A stretch of 64,000 nucleotides of DNA from Hypomyces perniciosus (GCA_008477525.1 SPDT01000007.1:6386001-6450000); one strand, 5' to 3'; shown: positions 22,511-34,786, counted from the stretch's first letter. The notes: generated by a model not told the origin, from the letters alone. A program made the numbers and translations.

Positions 22511-23114
22511 TGCTTGATTCCCAACGCTAGTACTATCGGGTCGAAGGCCTTCTACTATAAGATGTCTGTCTATTTTACCGATCTTCCCTTCCCAGAAGCA
22601 CTTGGGCTTACTCATCATATTTATAGGAAGGGCGACTACAACTGTTACTTGGCCGAGTTTGCGTCGGGTGAAAAGCGCAATTTGCAGTTATCTCTGCATA
22701 CAATGCTTATAAGGTAGGTTCCAGGCCTATCGTTTCAGATTTGCATCAGTCAAGGAGTACTGATCGGAGTTTTTGGTTTGCTTCTGAGGTTGCTGTCGAT
22801 ATTGCCCAGACTGTGTCCACAGCCACTTACCCGTTGCGGCTGGTTGTGGCTCTTAATTTCTCCGTCTCCCACTACGAAATCCTGACCTCACGCGATCGTG
22901 CACGGCGTCTTACTAAGCATGCCTTTGACGATGCCATTGCCGATCTCAACTCCCTCACCGAGGGGTCTGCTCGCGGCAGCATCCCATTATGGACCTCCTC
23001 CGTGACAACTTGACCCGTTGGACGTCGTCTGGCAGTGGTGAGCCCGACCATCCCCAAGCTGAAGGGAAATCGTGGGCGAACACTCTGCAACCAGTCAACC
23101 CAGGAAAACTATGA
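22511..23114 (+). pseudogene. 14-3-3 protein pseudogene
   Basis: Conserved 14-3-3 blocks occur in order but in shifted frames: LIPNASTIGSKAFYYKM, then after a 65-bp relic intron (GTCTGT...TTATAG, about 22562-22626) KGDYNCYLAEFASGEKR, then in another frame FAVISAYNAYK. After a further gap come PLRLVVALNFSVSHYEIL and RLTKHAFDDAIADLNSL (22741-22960), and in a third frame MDLLRDNLTRWTSS to a stop at 23112-23114. 14-3-3 proteins are dimeric phosphoserine/phosphothreonine-binding regulators of about 250 residues. Here the first roughly 100 residues are missing and there are at least two frameshifts. The sequence is not AT-skewed, so ordinary decay rather than RIP broke it. The host's functional copy must be elsewhere. 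Confidence 0.8.
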
Positions 23115-23551
23115 CCTGCCTTCCGACCCTTTCTAGCATGCTTTGATCTCGATATGGTTTCGCCAAGCTCAATTCCTTTGTGATCCAAAGCCGCCTCGGA
23201 CACGAACTCCTCGTCACATTCGGGTACTCCATCGCGACGGATGAAGATAAGAAGACAAGCAAGAGAGTTGAGAAGGCATCACGGGCAGTAATGCGCGGTA
23301 TTACGGTGCGGTTGCAGTCGCCTTCTTTGATTGGAGTTTTGACGACAAGGACCCTCATAATGATTCGATCAATGTGTTGGGGCTACCTCGGTTTCATACA
23401 TCTTCTCTGTAACCTCCTATGTGAATGCATCGTTGATTGGTCTTTGCCGATAGCTTTTCAGCACAAGACAACGAGCGATATGCATCCGTGCCCGCGTTGC
23501 TTTGTTCATCTGGGGGAGCCGTTCCATTACCTGACAGGCTGCACTAGCGTA
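23115..23551. other. Intergenic, nothing firm
   Basis: Between the 14-3-3 pseudogene and the chromodomain gene. A plus-strand frame from 23180 runs through here but its 3' half is antisense to the chromodomain gene. I cannot support it. Confidence 0.4.
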
Positions 23552-24884
23552 TCAAACATGAGCAACGCCCATCCCACATGCCCTAATTCTTTCCATACGC
23601 CTCGGGCTCATCAGCTTCTCATCTGCCCAAGAGTCCTCGCTGGTCGGGCGGCCATGCCAACGCAAAAGATATTGACGCTTGCCGGCTCTGGTTCGCGTAT
23701 CCAGAACGTCGACTGCCTCGTCGAAGCCTTGATACCCTGCCTCAAATTCGCGAAGCATCTGCTTATCCAAAATATTCCTCCTTGGTTCCCACCCGGTAGT
23801 GCCATCAGTAGCCCACTTCAAGAAAAACAGGTTCCTCCCCCACCGAGCAAGTAAGCATTCCACCTGGTGGGCGTCTGCCTCATCATCTGCATCATCCGGC
23901 TGGCCTGACTGTTCCGGAGTGCCTTCCTGGAGCATCTCATATCTCTCCTGTCTGGTCGCAAGTCTCTGATACTGGGCTTGCTTCGATGGCCGACTATGTT
24001 TCGTTGAAGGCTGATACTGAGGAACATGTACCATGCACGAAGTGGCCCACGTGAACCGTAGCTTGAATGTAGCTGTGCCGTTGTCTCGGACGCATTTGAG
24101 CACCGCATCGGAAAGTGGCCACTTCTCGTAGCTCGCAATGGCAGGATGCCTGGCCTCCTCTCCGTTTGAAGGAGAGTGTTTGTCGCTGCTGCTCTTCTTC
24201 CGTTGCCTGGCAAGACGTGGTTGGGCTCCTTGAGGCGGTTCGAGATCCCGTTGTGCATCACGCTGCCTGCATGCAGAAGCCGCAGCTTTGCGACGCTTGC
24301 GTGCGGGCACGAACTCATCTCCGCTATCATCCATTCCTTCTGCAATGAAATAACTTGACCGGGCGAGGACAATGGCTGCGCCTGTTGTCAACGATCCGGG
24401 GCCTGTACAATTGCCTGCTTCCACCCCCGCCGGTACCATCAAGATAGCTCGCCAAAGGGTTGTCGATGACATGCCAAGGCTCCCCAGCAAGTGTCTGATC
24501 ACTCTGAGGCAAGCCAGGGGCGGGAGAGGCGCACACAAGATCGTTTATTGACAGGTTGTGCTGTTCGTCGCCTTCATTCGAGCTTCTTTGGCCAACAGTT
24601 GGAACGCCGGATTCCCTCGTAGTCCTTTGAGCAGAGACAGACTGATTGACTTTGTCACTGCCCAAGCCACTGTAACTGCGTGAACCTGCCACACTCGGAT
24701 AGCCATCCTCGGCATCACAGCTGTGGATAACGTCGCATGGGTTGGGCGACGTCACGCTTCGAGTTTGCTGTCGCGAAGAAGGAAAGGAATCGCTTGCGGA
24801 CACAAGACTAGGTTGATAGGAGGCGTTCGCATCATGATTCTGTGTCGCTTCATTTTCGTGGGACAAGACAGGCGTGGTCGGCAT
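23552..24884 (-). CDS. Protein with two tandem C-terminal chromodomains
   Basis: Two minus-strand frames join across a predicted 97-nt intron (24340-24436; donor GTACCG, acceptor TTGCAG, phases match): exon 1 24437-24884 starting MPTTPVLSHENE, exon 2 23552-24339, about 411 residues. The N-terminal half is Ser/Gln-rich and disordered. MDDSGDEFVPARKRRKA follows the junction as a probable nuclear localisation segment. YEKWPLSDAVLKCV with TATFKLRFTW near residues 219-248 is a block I associate with fungal proteins of this type. Chromodomain 1 is at about 307-355 (HQVECLLARWGRNLFFLKW, WEPRRNIL) and chromodomain 2 at about 356-403 (AVDVLDTRTRAGKRQYLLRW, DSWADEKLM). Chromodomains bind methylated histone H3 tails, so a heterochromatin role is plausible but inferred. 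The ATG lies 15 bp from the end of an LTR in the same orientation (24900), so the LTR may supply the promoter or the gene's true 5' end may be lost. Confidence 0.6.
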
Positions 24885-24899
24885 TGAGGGGAGCCGGGC

Positions 24900-25373
24900 T
24901 GTGACGATCCGGGTTGATTCTCAAGGGATAAACCGAGGTTCGTGGGTTTATGTTGACAGAGAGGTCAGGGATGAATACTGAGCAGGGTAATATAGTCACG
25001 ATTCTGTAGAATAGGCGGTTCTGATAAATGCAATTTATTAACAACTATTTAAGTAACTATACTAAACAAGTAATAAACCAGTCATATATATATAAAGGAA
25101 ATCTATATATAATTACTGATATTCCAGTAAACGCTGCTATAATTACTATAATAGTATAGTAATCGAGTAAATAATTATACTTTTTAGTGTAGTAAGCGTT
25201 TAAGTGATTACTTTTAGCGCAGTAATTACTTTTTAATAATTAATTAGTATAACTGATAATCTCCTATGCCCCTATAACCTAATCTTTAATATAGTCAGGT
25301 TATAATACAATATCCCTTTCCCATTAGTTTTATCCTTAAAACCTATTTAATCCCTTCCCCTTTTTTATATAAT
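24900..25373 (-). repeat. Gypsy family A LTR (solo or truncated), reversed
   Basis: Begins TGTGACGATCCGGG on the plus strand, which is the reverse complement of the LTR 3' end GGATCGTCACA found at 55396. About 470 bp align in reverse with 54920-55396 and partly with 34787-35200. The first 60 bp are hardly mutated while the remainder is AT-rich. It abuts the family B LTR at 25374. Confidence 0.75.
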
Positions 25374-25784
25374 TTTGTCGGGGGTAACTGACATGCCCAA
25401 CGCACCAGCATTTTTTTTTCTTGTTAGCTTACCCGAGAAAGGTTGGCTGCTTAGTTAAGCAGCTACTAGATTAAAAAAGCACAGAAGTATAAAGATATAC
25501 AGATAGACCTAGTTTAATAAACAATAACCTTCTTCCCCCTTTTAATATATAACCCCACTTATAAAAATACAGCCGCTAAGGCGTATAAAAGTAACCGTTA
25601 ATTGCTTTTAACTGCTAGCATTATAATTAAATAATCTGTAGTATCTTTTAGTCTTTATATTACTTAATTACTACTTTATAGTTCTATTAGGAGTGCAGTT
25701 CCCGCGCTTAATACCAGTTATTATATATAGGTATATATATATATATTATATATATATTTTAAAGTATTAATTCCCCTTTAATAA
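25374..25784 (+). repeat. Family B 5' LTR, copy 1
   Basis: About 411 bp aligning with 35580-35982 and 48038-48440. Best-preserved parts are the first 30 bp (gtaactgacatgcccaacgc) and the internal ctgctagattaaaaaagca segment. Confidence 0.75.
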
Positions 25785-27612
25785 AACTAGTAATTAAAAC
25801 AAGGGGAAATCTCAGGGATTATATCTTAGGAAATAATTACTAAAGGCACTTTTACACTGCCACCAAAACCTACTTTTATTTAACTATTAATAAAATTATA
25901 GGCTAGCTTTACTTAATCTCTATATAAATATAAAATAATTAACTAAAGGAAACAGCCTAAAACCCCTCCTATAACTATTTAATATAGATTAATATAATAC
26001 TTAACTTTAAAAATACAGGTTATTTAATTGCAATTTCTAAAAAATATTAATATTAATTAACTTAGGCATAATGCGTTAAAATATAATAAAAAAGCAGAAC
26101 CTTGAAAAACTACTAATTAATAATACCTATTAACTAAAAGCTAAAACCTTAAAGAAAACTACTAAAAGACTAGTCACTATCGTAAAAGCAAATATATAAG
26201 TAAAATAATTAATATTATATAACCTAAGCCCCTTTAAACTATTAATATACTATTATAACCTTTATTTTATTTACTAGCAGGTAAATTAATAAATAAAATA
26301 GCTATAAAAGGCTAATAAAGGATATATTAATTATTTAATCTCCCAGTATAAAGACTTTATTTTAATTTTATAAATATTCTTCATTAGGTTTTTTTTTAAC
26401 TTTAAAAAAAAATTGTTTTTTACTGCGTTTACAATCTCTAATATATAGGCTGTCTTTACTTATATTAAAGACATTTAAAGAAAATATAAAAAGGATAATA
26501 ACTTAATATCTTATAACTAGTATTAATATAGGAAATTATCTTTAAAAGACTAGCTAATTTCTTTATCCTAAACAGATAAATATAACCCTTTTTCTTTATA
26601 AAAAAACTCCTTATATTAATAGAATATATCACGATAGCTTTATTATTAAAATAATATATCCCTTTTTTAGCTAAAAGAGGAATACTCCTTTAAAAGCTAG
26701 TTATTTAAATTAAATAACTCTAATCTATAAAAAAAAGGCATTTTTTTATTAAAGAATCTTTTAATTAAAACTCTAATAATTTACTTTAACTTAAAGTAAA
26801 AGAGTTTAAATTAAACTAATAACCTCCTTTTACTAAAATACTAAATATAACTTTATCTTTAACCTTTTAACCTAAAGAATTATTTAATTATATACTTAAC
26901 CTAATATTAATAATATCTATATCTATTATAATAAAATCTAAGGAAAGGTTAAGCTTTTTAACAGAAAAAGGGAAGTTATTATCTTAAAAGTTCCTCTTTT
27001 TTACTTAAACCTTTAAAAATATTTAAAGTATAAAGCCATTAATAAAGATTAACTTTATAAATAAATTGAATAGTAAAAATATATTTTAGTTTTTAAAAAA
27101 CTATAAATAAGAAATAGAAGATTAGGGAATTTTAATTAAAGATTAAAAGAGGTATTTAAAATTATTTATAAAAGTAAACAAATAAAAAATAGTTTAGATT
27201 TAATTAAAAAAAGCATTAATTAAAATAAAATAAAAACAAAACTTTTATAATACTATAAATAATAAAATAAAGATTAATTAGAATTATATATAGTATAACT
27301 CTAAAACCTTTATTGCTATAAACCTATAAGAATATAATCTATAATAAATTAATTACTTTAATATCAATATCTCTATTAAAAGCTTAATAAAAAAGATTAA
27401 AAGATAATAATACTATATTCCTATAATATTATAAAAGTAATACTACTAGAGCTGCTTTAGGTAATAATAGCTTTTAAAGGGATTAAAAAATTAAGAATTT
27501 TAAGGATCTAATATATATTAAAGTCTAGATATGTTTTTATAATAAAACACTAATAACGCTTAATATTTAAAAAACCTATTTTTAAAAGTTTAATAAAAAC
27601 TATTTTAAACTA

Positions 27613-27711
27613 CTCGTGCCACGCCCCACTTATTCAGGCTCTCGGTTTCCTCGCACCACCATAGGTGGTGCTACCCAGCAACGTGGCCACAACAGCAAAA
27701 CGGCCACAATT
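27613..27711 (+). repeat. Left terminal inverted repeat of Fot1-like transposon
   Basis: 99 bp, identical in reverse complement to 29447-29545. Outer end CTCGTGCCACGCCCCACTTA. Contains a subterminal palindrome (caccacc ata ggtggtg), probably within the transposase-binding region. Confidence 0.95.
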
Positions 27712-27749
27712 CAAGAGCTTCATTTTCAATCATCATTATCACCATAAAT

Positions 27750-29432
27750 ATGGCAGATATGGCGAAATCGGAAGTCGAATTACGTTTACAAGATGCCCTT
27801 AAGTATCTGGAAACAAATCCGAATGCAAAAATCGCAACGGTGGCGCGGCAATTTGATGTGCCACGAAAACGCCTCCAACGACGATCTCAGGGAATTGGAC
27901 CACGAAAGGGAATTCCAGCATCCAACACAAAGCTTAGTCGCGAGGAAGAAGTTGCATTATGTCGTTATATCGATCGCCTTGATAATGCCAGTTTAGCTGT
28001 ACGGCCAGAGTTTATTACTGATGCTGCAAATTACATTCTACGGGAGAGGTCATCATCACATGCAGCCCCAGTTACAGTTGGGAAGGGGTGGACTACTCGC
28101 TTTATTCAACGGCATAGCTATATAAAGCAACTCCAAACAAAGATAGATGCCGAACGCAAGTCATCTGAAGATATTACGAGAGTTGAACAGTATTTCCAGC
28201 AGCTCGAGGAAGTCATCAAAGAAGAAGGGATTCCTCCTGAAGATATATGGAATATGGATGAGACGGGCTTCCGCATAGGGATCGGCAAGGACCAGCTTAT
28301 TATAACTAAGCGGAAGAGAAAGCATCTGTTCAGTATGCCTGAAAATCGCGAGTCTGCAACAGCAATTGAGGGCATCTCGGCCGGCGGCAAATACCTCCCT
28401 GCCTTCCTTATTTTAAGCGGCCAAGTTCATATGTCAAACTGGTATCGCCAGCCCGAGCTAGAAGATACTACAGTTATAGCTCTATCAACAACCGGCTACT
28501 CAAATGATCAAATTAGCCTTTCCTGGATACAGCACTTTCATCAACACGCAGCCCCTTTAAGTTCAAAACGCCTGTTGATCCTTGATGGCCATGGGTCACA
28601 TCATACAATTGAATTCATCCAATATTGTGAGGAGCACAATATTGTTCCCTTTGGGATGCCGCCGCATCTTACACATATTCTGCAGCCGCTTGATGTTGCA
28701 GTTTTTCAGCCATTAAAACACTACCATGCCAAGGCATTAGACTTTATTGTTCGCGATGGTGTTGTGAACATTACAAAGCTAGAGTTTCTCGGGATGATTC
28801 AGGGAATTCGAAAACAGGCATTCAAAAGCAGCACAATACTCTCTGCATTTAAAATGACTGGAATCTGGCCTTTAAATCCTAGTTTAATTCTACAGACTAT
28901 GGAAGAAAGGGCTACTGTTCGTACACCGTCTCCACCACTTACATGGCAGCCTTCTTCCAACTTCTCAACGCCTACAACCCTTAGGCAAATAAATAAAGTT
29001 GCGGACAGGCTTGGTGATGTCCTATATAAGGATAATACCTTTGATGAAGACTTCACTTATAATCTTACTCGATTTATGCGCGGATCCCTAATTGCAGCAA
29101 CAGAGCTAGTCCAGGTAAAGAGAGACTTTAACCGAACAAAGAAAGCAGAAGAAACAGCTAGACGTCGTCGAGCATCAAAAAACCGGCCTCTACAAACCGG
29201 GGGAATACTAACTGTAGCTCACGGTCGTCATATGGTTGTACAAAAAGAGGTTGATGAAGTTGCGATAGCAAGGAAGGTTATTGAGGCTGAGGAAAAGAAA
29301 CGATATAACTTTGTAAAGAAGGTATTTGAGGAAGCTGCGAAAAAGGCACGTAAATGGCGAATAGATGCTAAACTAGGCCCGCATGAGCAATGGGACTCAG
29401 AGCGAGGTTATCGCGTTGTACGGCGAGGTTAG
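27750..29432 (+). CDS. Fot1/Pogo-like transposase, 560 residues, intact
   Basis: Cut-and-paste transposase acting on its own inverted repeats in the nucleus. Residues 1-50 form a Psq-type helix-turn-helix (KIATVARQFDVPRKRLQRR). About 55-140 is a CENP-B/Tc5-type helix-turn-helix DNA-binding region (LSREEEVALCRYI, WTTRFIQRH). The DDE catalytic domain follows, with Asp at 170 (IWNMDETGF), 279 (LLILDGHGSHH) and 315 (ILQPLDVAVFQPLK), spacing DD35D as in Fot1. A basic, helical tail follows 450 (AEETARRRRASKNR). All three catalytic residues and full length are present, without introns or stops. The start lies 38 bp inside the left inverted repeat end. The frame at 27793-27996 and the antisense frames are shadows. 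Confidence 0.95.
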   Translation: MADMAKSEVELRLQDALKYLETNPNAKIATVARQFDVPRKRLQRRSQGIGPRKGIPASNTKLSREEEVALCRYIDRLDNASLAVRPEFITDAANYILRERSSSHAAPVTVGKGWTTRFIQRHSYIKQLQTKIDAERKSSEDITRVEQYFQQLEEVIKEEGIPPEDIWNMDETGFRIGIGKDQLIITKRKRKHLFSMPENRESATAIEGISAGGKYLPAFLILSGQVHMSNWYRQPELEDTTVIALSTTGYSNDQISLSWIQHFHQHAAPLSSKRLLILDGHGSHHTIEFIQYCEEHNIVPFGMPPHLTHILQPLDVAVFQPLKHYHAKALDFIVRDGVVNITKLEFLGMIQGIRKQAFKSSTILSAFKMTGIWPLNPSLILQTMEERATVRTPSPPLTWQPSSNFSTPTTLRQINKVADRLGDVLYKDNTFDEDFTYNLTRFMRGSLIAATELVQVKRDFNRTKKAEETARRRRASKNRPLQTGGILTVAHGRHMVVQKEVDEVAIARKVIEAEEKKRYNFVKKVFEEAAKKARKWRIDAKLGPHEQWDSERGYRVVRRG

Positions 29433-29446
29433 TTATAATAATGATG

Positions 29447-29545
29447 AATTGTGGCCGTTTTGCTGTTGTGGCCACGTTGCTGGGTAGCACCACCTATGGT
29501 GGTGCGAGGAAACCGAGAGCCTGAATAAGTGGGGCGTGGCACGAG
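29447..29545 (-). repeat. Right terminal inverted repeat of Fot1-like transposon
   Basis: 99 bp, identical in reverse complement to the left repeat. It begins 14 bp after the transposase stop codon region and ends at the TA target duplicate. Confidence 0.95.
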
Positions 29546-32500
29546 TAAAGACTTATTAGATTTATCTAAATTGAAGTTAAGCCTAAAAATAAAAAAGTAA
29601 TAAAAAGAATAGCCTAAACCTATAAAATTAACTATAACTTTACTGCTTAAAGATTAAATAAATACTTTATTTAAAAATTTTAATAAACTAATAATTTAAC
29701 TCTTTTAATAAAAGGAAAAGGCAATTAACTTAAAAAAAAAGAATCTTATTATATTACTATTAATAGTAATAAACTTAAATAAAAACCTTTTACTTTAATA
29801 ATTACTATTAATAATATTAATATAATAGACCCTTTATATAATAATATATTAAATACCTTTTTTATCTATTACTTAAAGGCAGTTGCTAATATTAAATACT
29901 ATTAATATTATAAAAATAAAGACTATTTTCTTTAAAACTGCATTAAGTTAGCCTATAATAAAGGCTATAAATTTATAATATATATCCTAACAGTAAAAAT
30001 AACTTAAATAAACCTATAAAAAACCTTAATCCTACCTTAACTTATTATATTAATTATAATTATTAAAGTTTATATATAAAAAATATTAATATTTTAAATA
30101 AAATTATTTAAAGCTTAAAATCAAGTTTCTTCAAGCTAATTATTTATAAAAAAAATCAAACCTAACTTTTTTACATAAAAATTAACTACCTATAACGCTA
30201 AATCTTTTAATATAATCTATAATATAGTAAAGTATAAAGAGATATTTAAAATCTAAGCACTATAAAGGTTAAATATAATTCCTATAAAAAGATTAATAAT
30301 AAATATTATATACTTTATAAGCAAAGATTAAATAATTGCTAATAAAAGGGATAATATATAAGCAGAAAAAGTTAAGAATCTTTCTATAAACCTAGCTAAA
30401 ATAATCTCTTTAAAGGAACCCTTAAATAAATATAACCAGGCTAGCTTAACTAAGGAATAATTTAATTAAACTCTCTTTACTAACCCTATAACTAATAGGG
30501 GATAAAAGTATATTTAAATAATTAATAAAGTAAATAAATAAATTAAAAAGGAGCTATTACTGCTTTAAATAAAAAAACCAATTAAAAAGAAATAATTATA
30601 TTTAAACCTTATACCTATAGCCTTAAAAGCTATACCTTTTAAACTATAATACAATTAAAAAAGTAAAATTAAAGGCATTAATAATAATAAAAAACTGCTA
30701 AAAGTAAAGTAAACTAAAATAATAATTTAAGCCGTAATTCTAAATAATACAATTAAGCTTAAAACTAATACTCTTTTAAATACTATTTTAAAACTTATAA
30801 ATATTTTAAAAATAAACTTAATTGCAAAATTATAAAAGATTACAAAAATACAGTTTTATAGGAAAATTAATTTAACTATCTTTAAATCTGCCCTATATTA
30901 AATAATATCTATCGCTATATATAAATACCCTTTAAAAGAAAAACTATTAAAAAAATTAAACGCAATAGCTATATATATAGAATTAACTATATAAATTATT
31001 TAATTGCTATAAAATTAACTTTTAAAGCCATAACTTTATAACCTTTATTAATAAAGGGATTATTAAATAAAAAGTTATTTAATTTTAAAGACTTAAATTT
31101 ATTACTACCTTTAGAAATATACTTTTATAAGTCAAAGTAACTAAATATAGCTATTAACTATAAAGTAAATTAGTTATAGAAATCTATAACCTAGATTTAT
31201 ATAGTTTAAATTAAAAAAATCTTCTGCTATTTATAAAACTTACTGCAGATATAGGAATATTTAAAAAAGCCTAATAGTATACTTATTAAAGCATTTATAG
31301 ATTTAAAGTTAAAAGGAAATATTATTTTTGATTAGCTAGCTATAAAATATAATATAATAATATACCTTTACAAAAGAATTAACATTACATTTAATAATAG
31401 GTAAGTAAATATATATAGCGAAACTGTTATTTAAGTATATAAGTAATATTTAAATAGCAGCTAGATTTCATATTATAGTTAATAATATTTTAATACCCTT
31501 TATCTTTAATATACTATTTATTTAAACTATACAGCTAATATTTAATTATATATTAAAGAATAGGGATTTATATATAAAATACAGAATAAGGAATATTTAA
31601 ATTATTACTTTAGCTATTAAAGCTATTTATTAAAAATATAAAATAAAGGCATTATATAATTTAAAGCTATAATAAATATTAACTTTATATTTAAATATAA
31701 AGTTAATAAAGCGAAAAAAAGCTTAAAAAACATTTACTTTACTTTTAAAGAGGAGGTTTTATATAGACTATTAAAGTAGATTAAAAAAAACTTAATTCAG
31801 CTACTATTAGCTAATAAATTAAAAAATTAAATAAAAGTAATAAAGAAAGTAGTAAAAGAATTTAAAAGAATAGAGGAATAAAAGAGAAAGTCTTAAAAGA
31901 GAGCGCAGAAACGCAAACAGATTAAAACTAATACTATATATAAAAAAAGAAAGGTATAAAAATCCATCTAGTAGACAATACCTTATCTAATGGTTTTATT
32001 CCTGCTAAAAGTCTTTATTAAAAATAGAAAAAGTAAAATAAAGTTAAAGATAATTTAAACCCCAATACTTTATTTACTGAATATATTACTTTAAAGTTCT
32101 TACCAATTAATGCCAAAATAAGATTTACACTAGACCGCCTAGCAGTAATCTTAAAGATAGTAAAAGGGAAACTAATAATATAAAAAACCGCGATTTTAAT
32201 ACAGATTTTAAAAAACAGGGAAATAGCATTTTTTTAGGATTTTATAGAATATAAAAAGCTAAACTTTAAAATTGCCCTACTATAGACTATTTATATAATA
32301 GAGTATAATACTTAATAGAGTAGCAGTATCTTAATCTTTAAAGGTATAAAGAAGAAAGTAATTAACCTGCTATAAATATATATTAAAAAAGGTCTTTTAA
32401 AGGAAGGCTATAAGCTATATAGAAACCTATTTTTCTTAATATAAAAGAAAAATAGCAGCTTTTACTTTATTAACTTTATTATATAAATAAATAAAGTAAC

Positions 32501-34786
32501 TATTAGGGATACTTTTATTCCCTTAAATATAAATTAATTTAATAAAGACTTTATAAATAATATAATACTATTATTACTAGACTTTTTTTAGGCTATAATT
32601 AAATCCCTTTTAATAAGAAAAGCTAAAATATAACTATATTTATAAGCCTTATTAGCTTTTTCAAATACTATACTTTTCTAATAGGCGCTATAAATTTAAT
32701 AGCGCAATTTTAATATATTATTCTTTAAATACTATTTAATCTTATATTTACAGTTTACTGACTATTCTTAAATAATATTATAGTATAAAGTTTAAAGTCT
32801 ATATATAATAGTAAAAAAGTAATACTTAAAGTTTAACGCTATATTTTCAAGCATCTACAAAACCTAAATAAAACCCTAATAAATATTAAACTATCAGGAT
32901 ATATAATTTTAGTAATAAAATTAATTTTTTATTAAAAATCTGCCAAGTTAATAAAGTACCTGTATAAAATAAAAAAGCATTAACCAGCTATAAGTAAAAT
33001 TATTAAAATTAAAGAATAAAAGAACTATAAAACTATGAATAAAATTTAATCTTTCTTTAATTTAATTAACTACTATAAATACTAAATTAAATATTTCGCT
33101 TAGATTACTAAGCCTTTAATAACCTTATTAAAAAAATATCCTTTAAAAGTAAACTAAAAAATAATAGCAAGCTATAAATAAATTTAAAAAGCTTATTACT
33201 TCTGCCCTAATACTAGTAATATTAAATATAAATAAAAGATATAGGGAAGTAATCTTTATAATTAACGCTAGTATAATAGGCTAAAAGGCTATTTTAATGC
33301 AGATTATAGAAAAGAAAAAATAACTTATCTGATATAAAAGTAAATACTAGCTTCTATTAAAAATAAAGTATAATACTATAAAAAGAAATATAAAGCTTTA
33401 CTTTAAGCCTTTAAAAAGCTATATACTTATATCTATAAACTTTTATTTACATTAAAAATAAACACTAAAGTAATTATTAATTAAATAAATAGTAAAATTA
33501 ATAATATCCCTAATAAATATATAACTAAATAGATTAATTATATCTTTCTTTTTAACTTTACTGCTAAATATATCCTTAAAAAAGAAAATATTATAGTAAA
33601 TACTTTATCCTATAAACTAATAACTGCTATAAATAAAGCTAAAGCTAAAAAAAAAGAGACTTAAAAGATTTTATAGATATACATTTAAGTACAATTTCAT
33701 TTATAATACTAAAGGAAGAGTATAGTAAAAAGTTTTAATAAATTGCGCAATACTTTTAAACAATATAAAGACTATTTAATCTTTTAGCTATAAACTTTTA
33801 GCGATTTAAGAATAAAGTAAAAAAATTTCTTGTAAAAGACAGGAAATTATAGGCAAAACTAATAAAATACTGCTACTAGCCTATATTTATCTTTAATAGC
33901 TCAACTTTTAAAAAAATAGCTATTTAACAGTACTACACTAAAATAAACTATAAAGGCTAAAAAGTAACTTTCCAGTTCTTAAAAGAAAGATATTAATGGC
34001 TATAAATATAGAATAATATATATAAAGCAGTTATATTATACCCTTAATATTAAGGTTTTAATCTATACTACCTTAAAGAGCCAGCTATTATAATAAAACC
34101 AACTAGGCCTATAAAAAAGGTCTATTTTAATACCTAATATATCTTAAATAACTATAAATATATTTATTTATTTAAAGGAAAATATAACTTTTATAGATAA
34201 GTAAAAGTAAAACCTATATATACTTTATTATTAGCAGTAATAATAAAGTTTATAGTTAAATAAATATATTAATTCAATATAATAATTTAAGCTATTATAA
34301 ATAAAGGACTAAAAATAAAAAAAATACTTTTAAAAGTAGTAATTAATTTAAAAGTCAAAATTATTTAAATATTAATATATAACCTTAAAGTTAACGCTAT
34401 AGTAAAGGTCAGCTATTAAAGTTTAATATTAGCACTAGTAAAAATAGCTAGGCTTAATAAAAAGTAATTCTAGAACTTAAATAAAGCAATTATAGGTAAT
34501 AGATATACAGTAAAAAGCTTAATAAAGTATTCTGCGTTTTACCTATTATTTAGCTAAAAACCAATTTTTCCCTTAAAAGTAAAACTACCTATTTGGCAGC
34601 TAATTAATTAAGATAAAGTCTATATAATAAAAGATCAATTAATAGCGCGTATCTATATACTTAAAAGAAAAAAAAATATTAAAATAGCCTAGGAAAAAGT
34701 AACTGTATTTCGCTAAATATTAACTAAAAGGATAAATGCCAATAATTAATATTTACTGCAAAAAGCAGCTAAACTACTCCTCCTTA

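Larger units (their letters stand above)
27613..29545 (+). mobile_element. Intact Fot1/Pogo-type DNA transposon (Tc1/mariner superfamily)
   Basis: A 1933-bp element with perfect 99-bp terminal inverted repeats (27613-27711 and 29447-29545), flanked by TA dinucleotides at 27611-27612 and 29546-29547. This matches Tc1/mariner TA target duplication, and the size is close to fungal Fot1 elements. It carries one uninterrupted transposase gene. Its GC content is normal while the surrounding Gypsy copy is severely AT-mutated. Gypsy copy 2 shows the uninterrupted site near 37800-37830, proving the insertion. Both ends and the transposase look intact, so the element may be recent and mobile. Confidence 0.95.
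25374..34786 (+). mobile_element. Gypsy family B retrotransposon, copy 1, 3'-truncated and RIP-dead
   Basis: The 5' LTR at 25374-25784 (TTTGTCGGGGG start) matches the LTRs of the B copy at 35580-48440. The internal sequence parallels that copy through protease (about 31280-31560, ALID start), reverse transcriptase (about 32355-33030), RNase H (about 33070-33700) and integrase (to about 34700). Homology stops near 34786, where family A LTR sequence begins, so about 3.6 kb of internal DNA and the 3' LTR are missing. Every frame is riddled with stops. A DNA transposon interrupts it at 27613-29545. Confidence 0.8.

Noticed and set aside
23180..23854. Plus-strand 224-residue frame
   Set aside because: Its second half is exactly antisense to the two chromodomains, which are recognisable on the minus strand. 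The first half shows no motif or splice signals.
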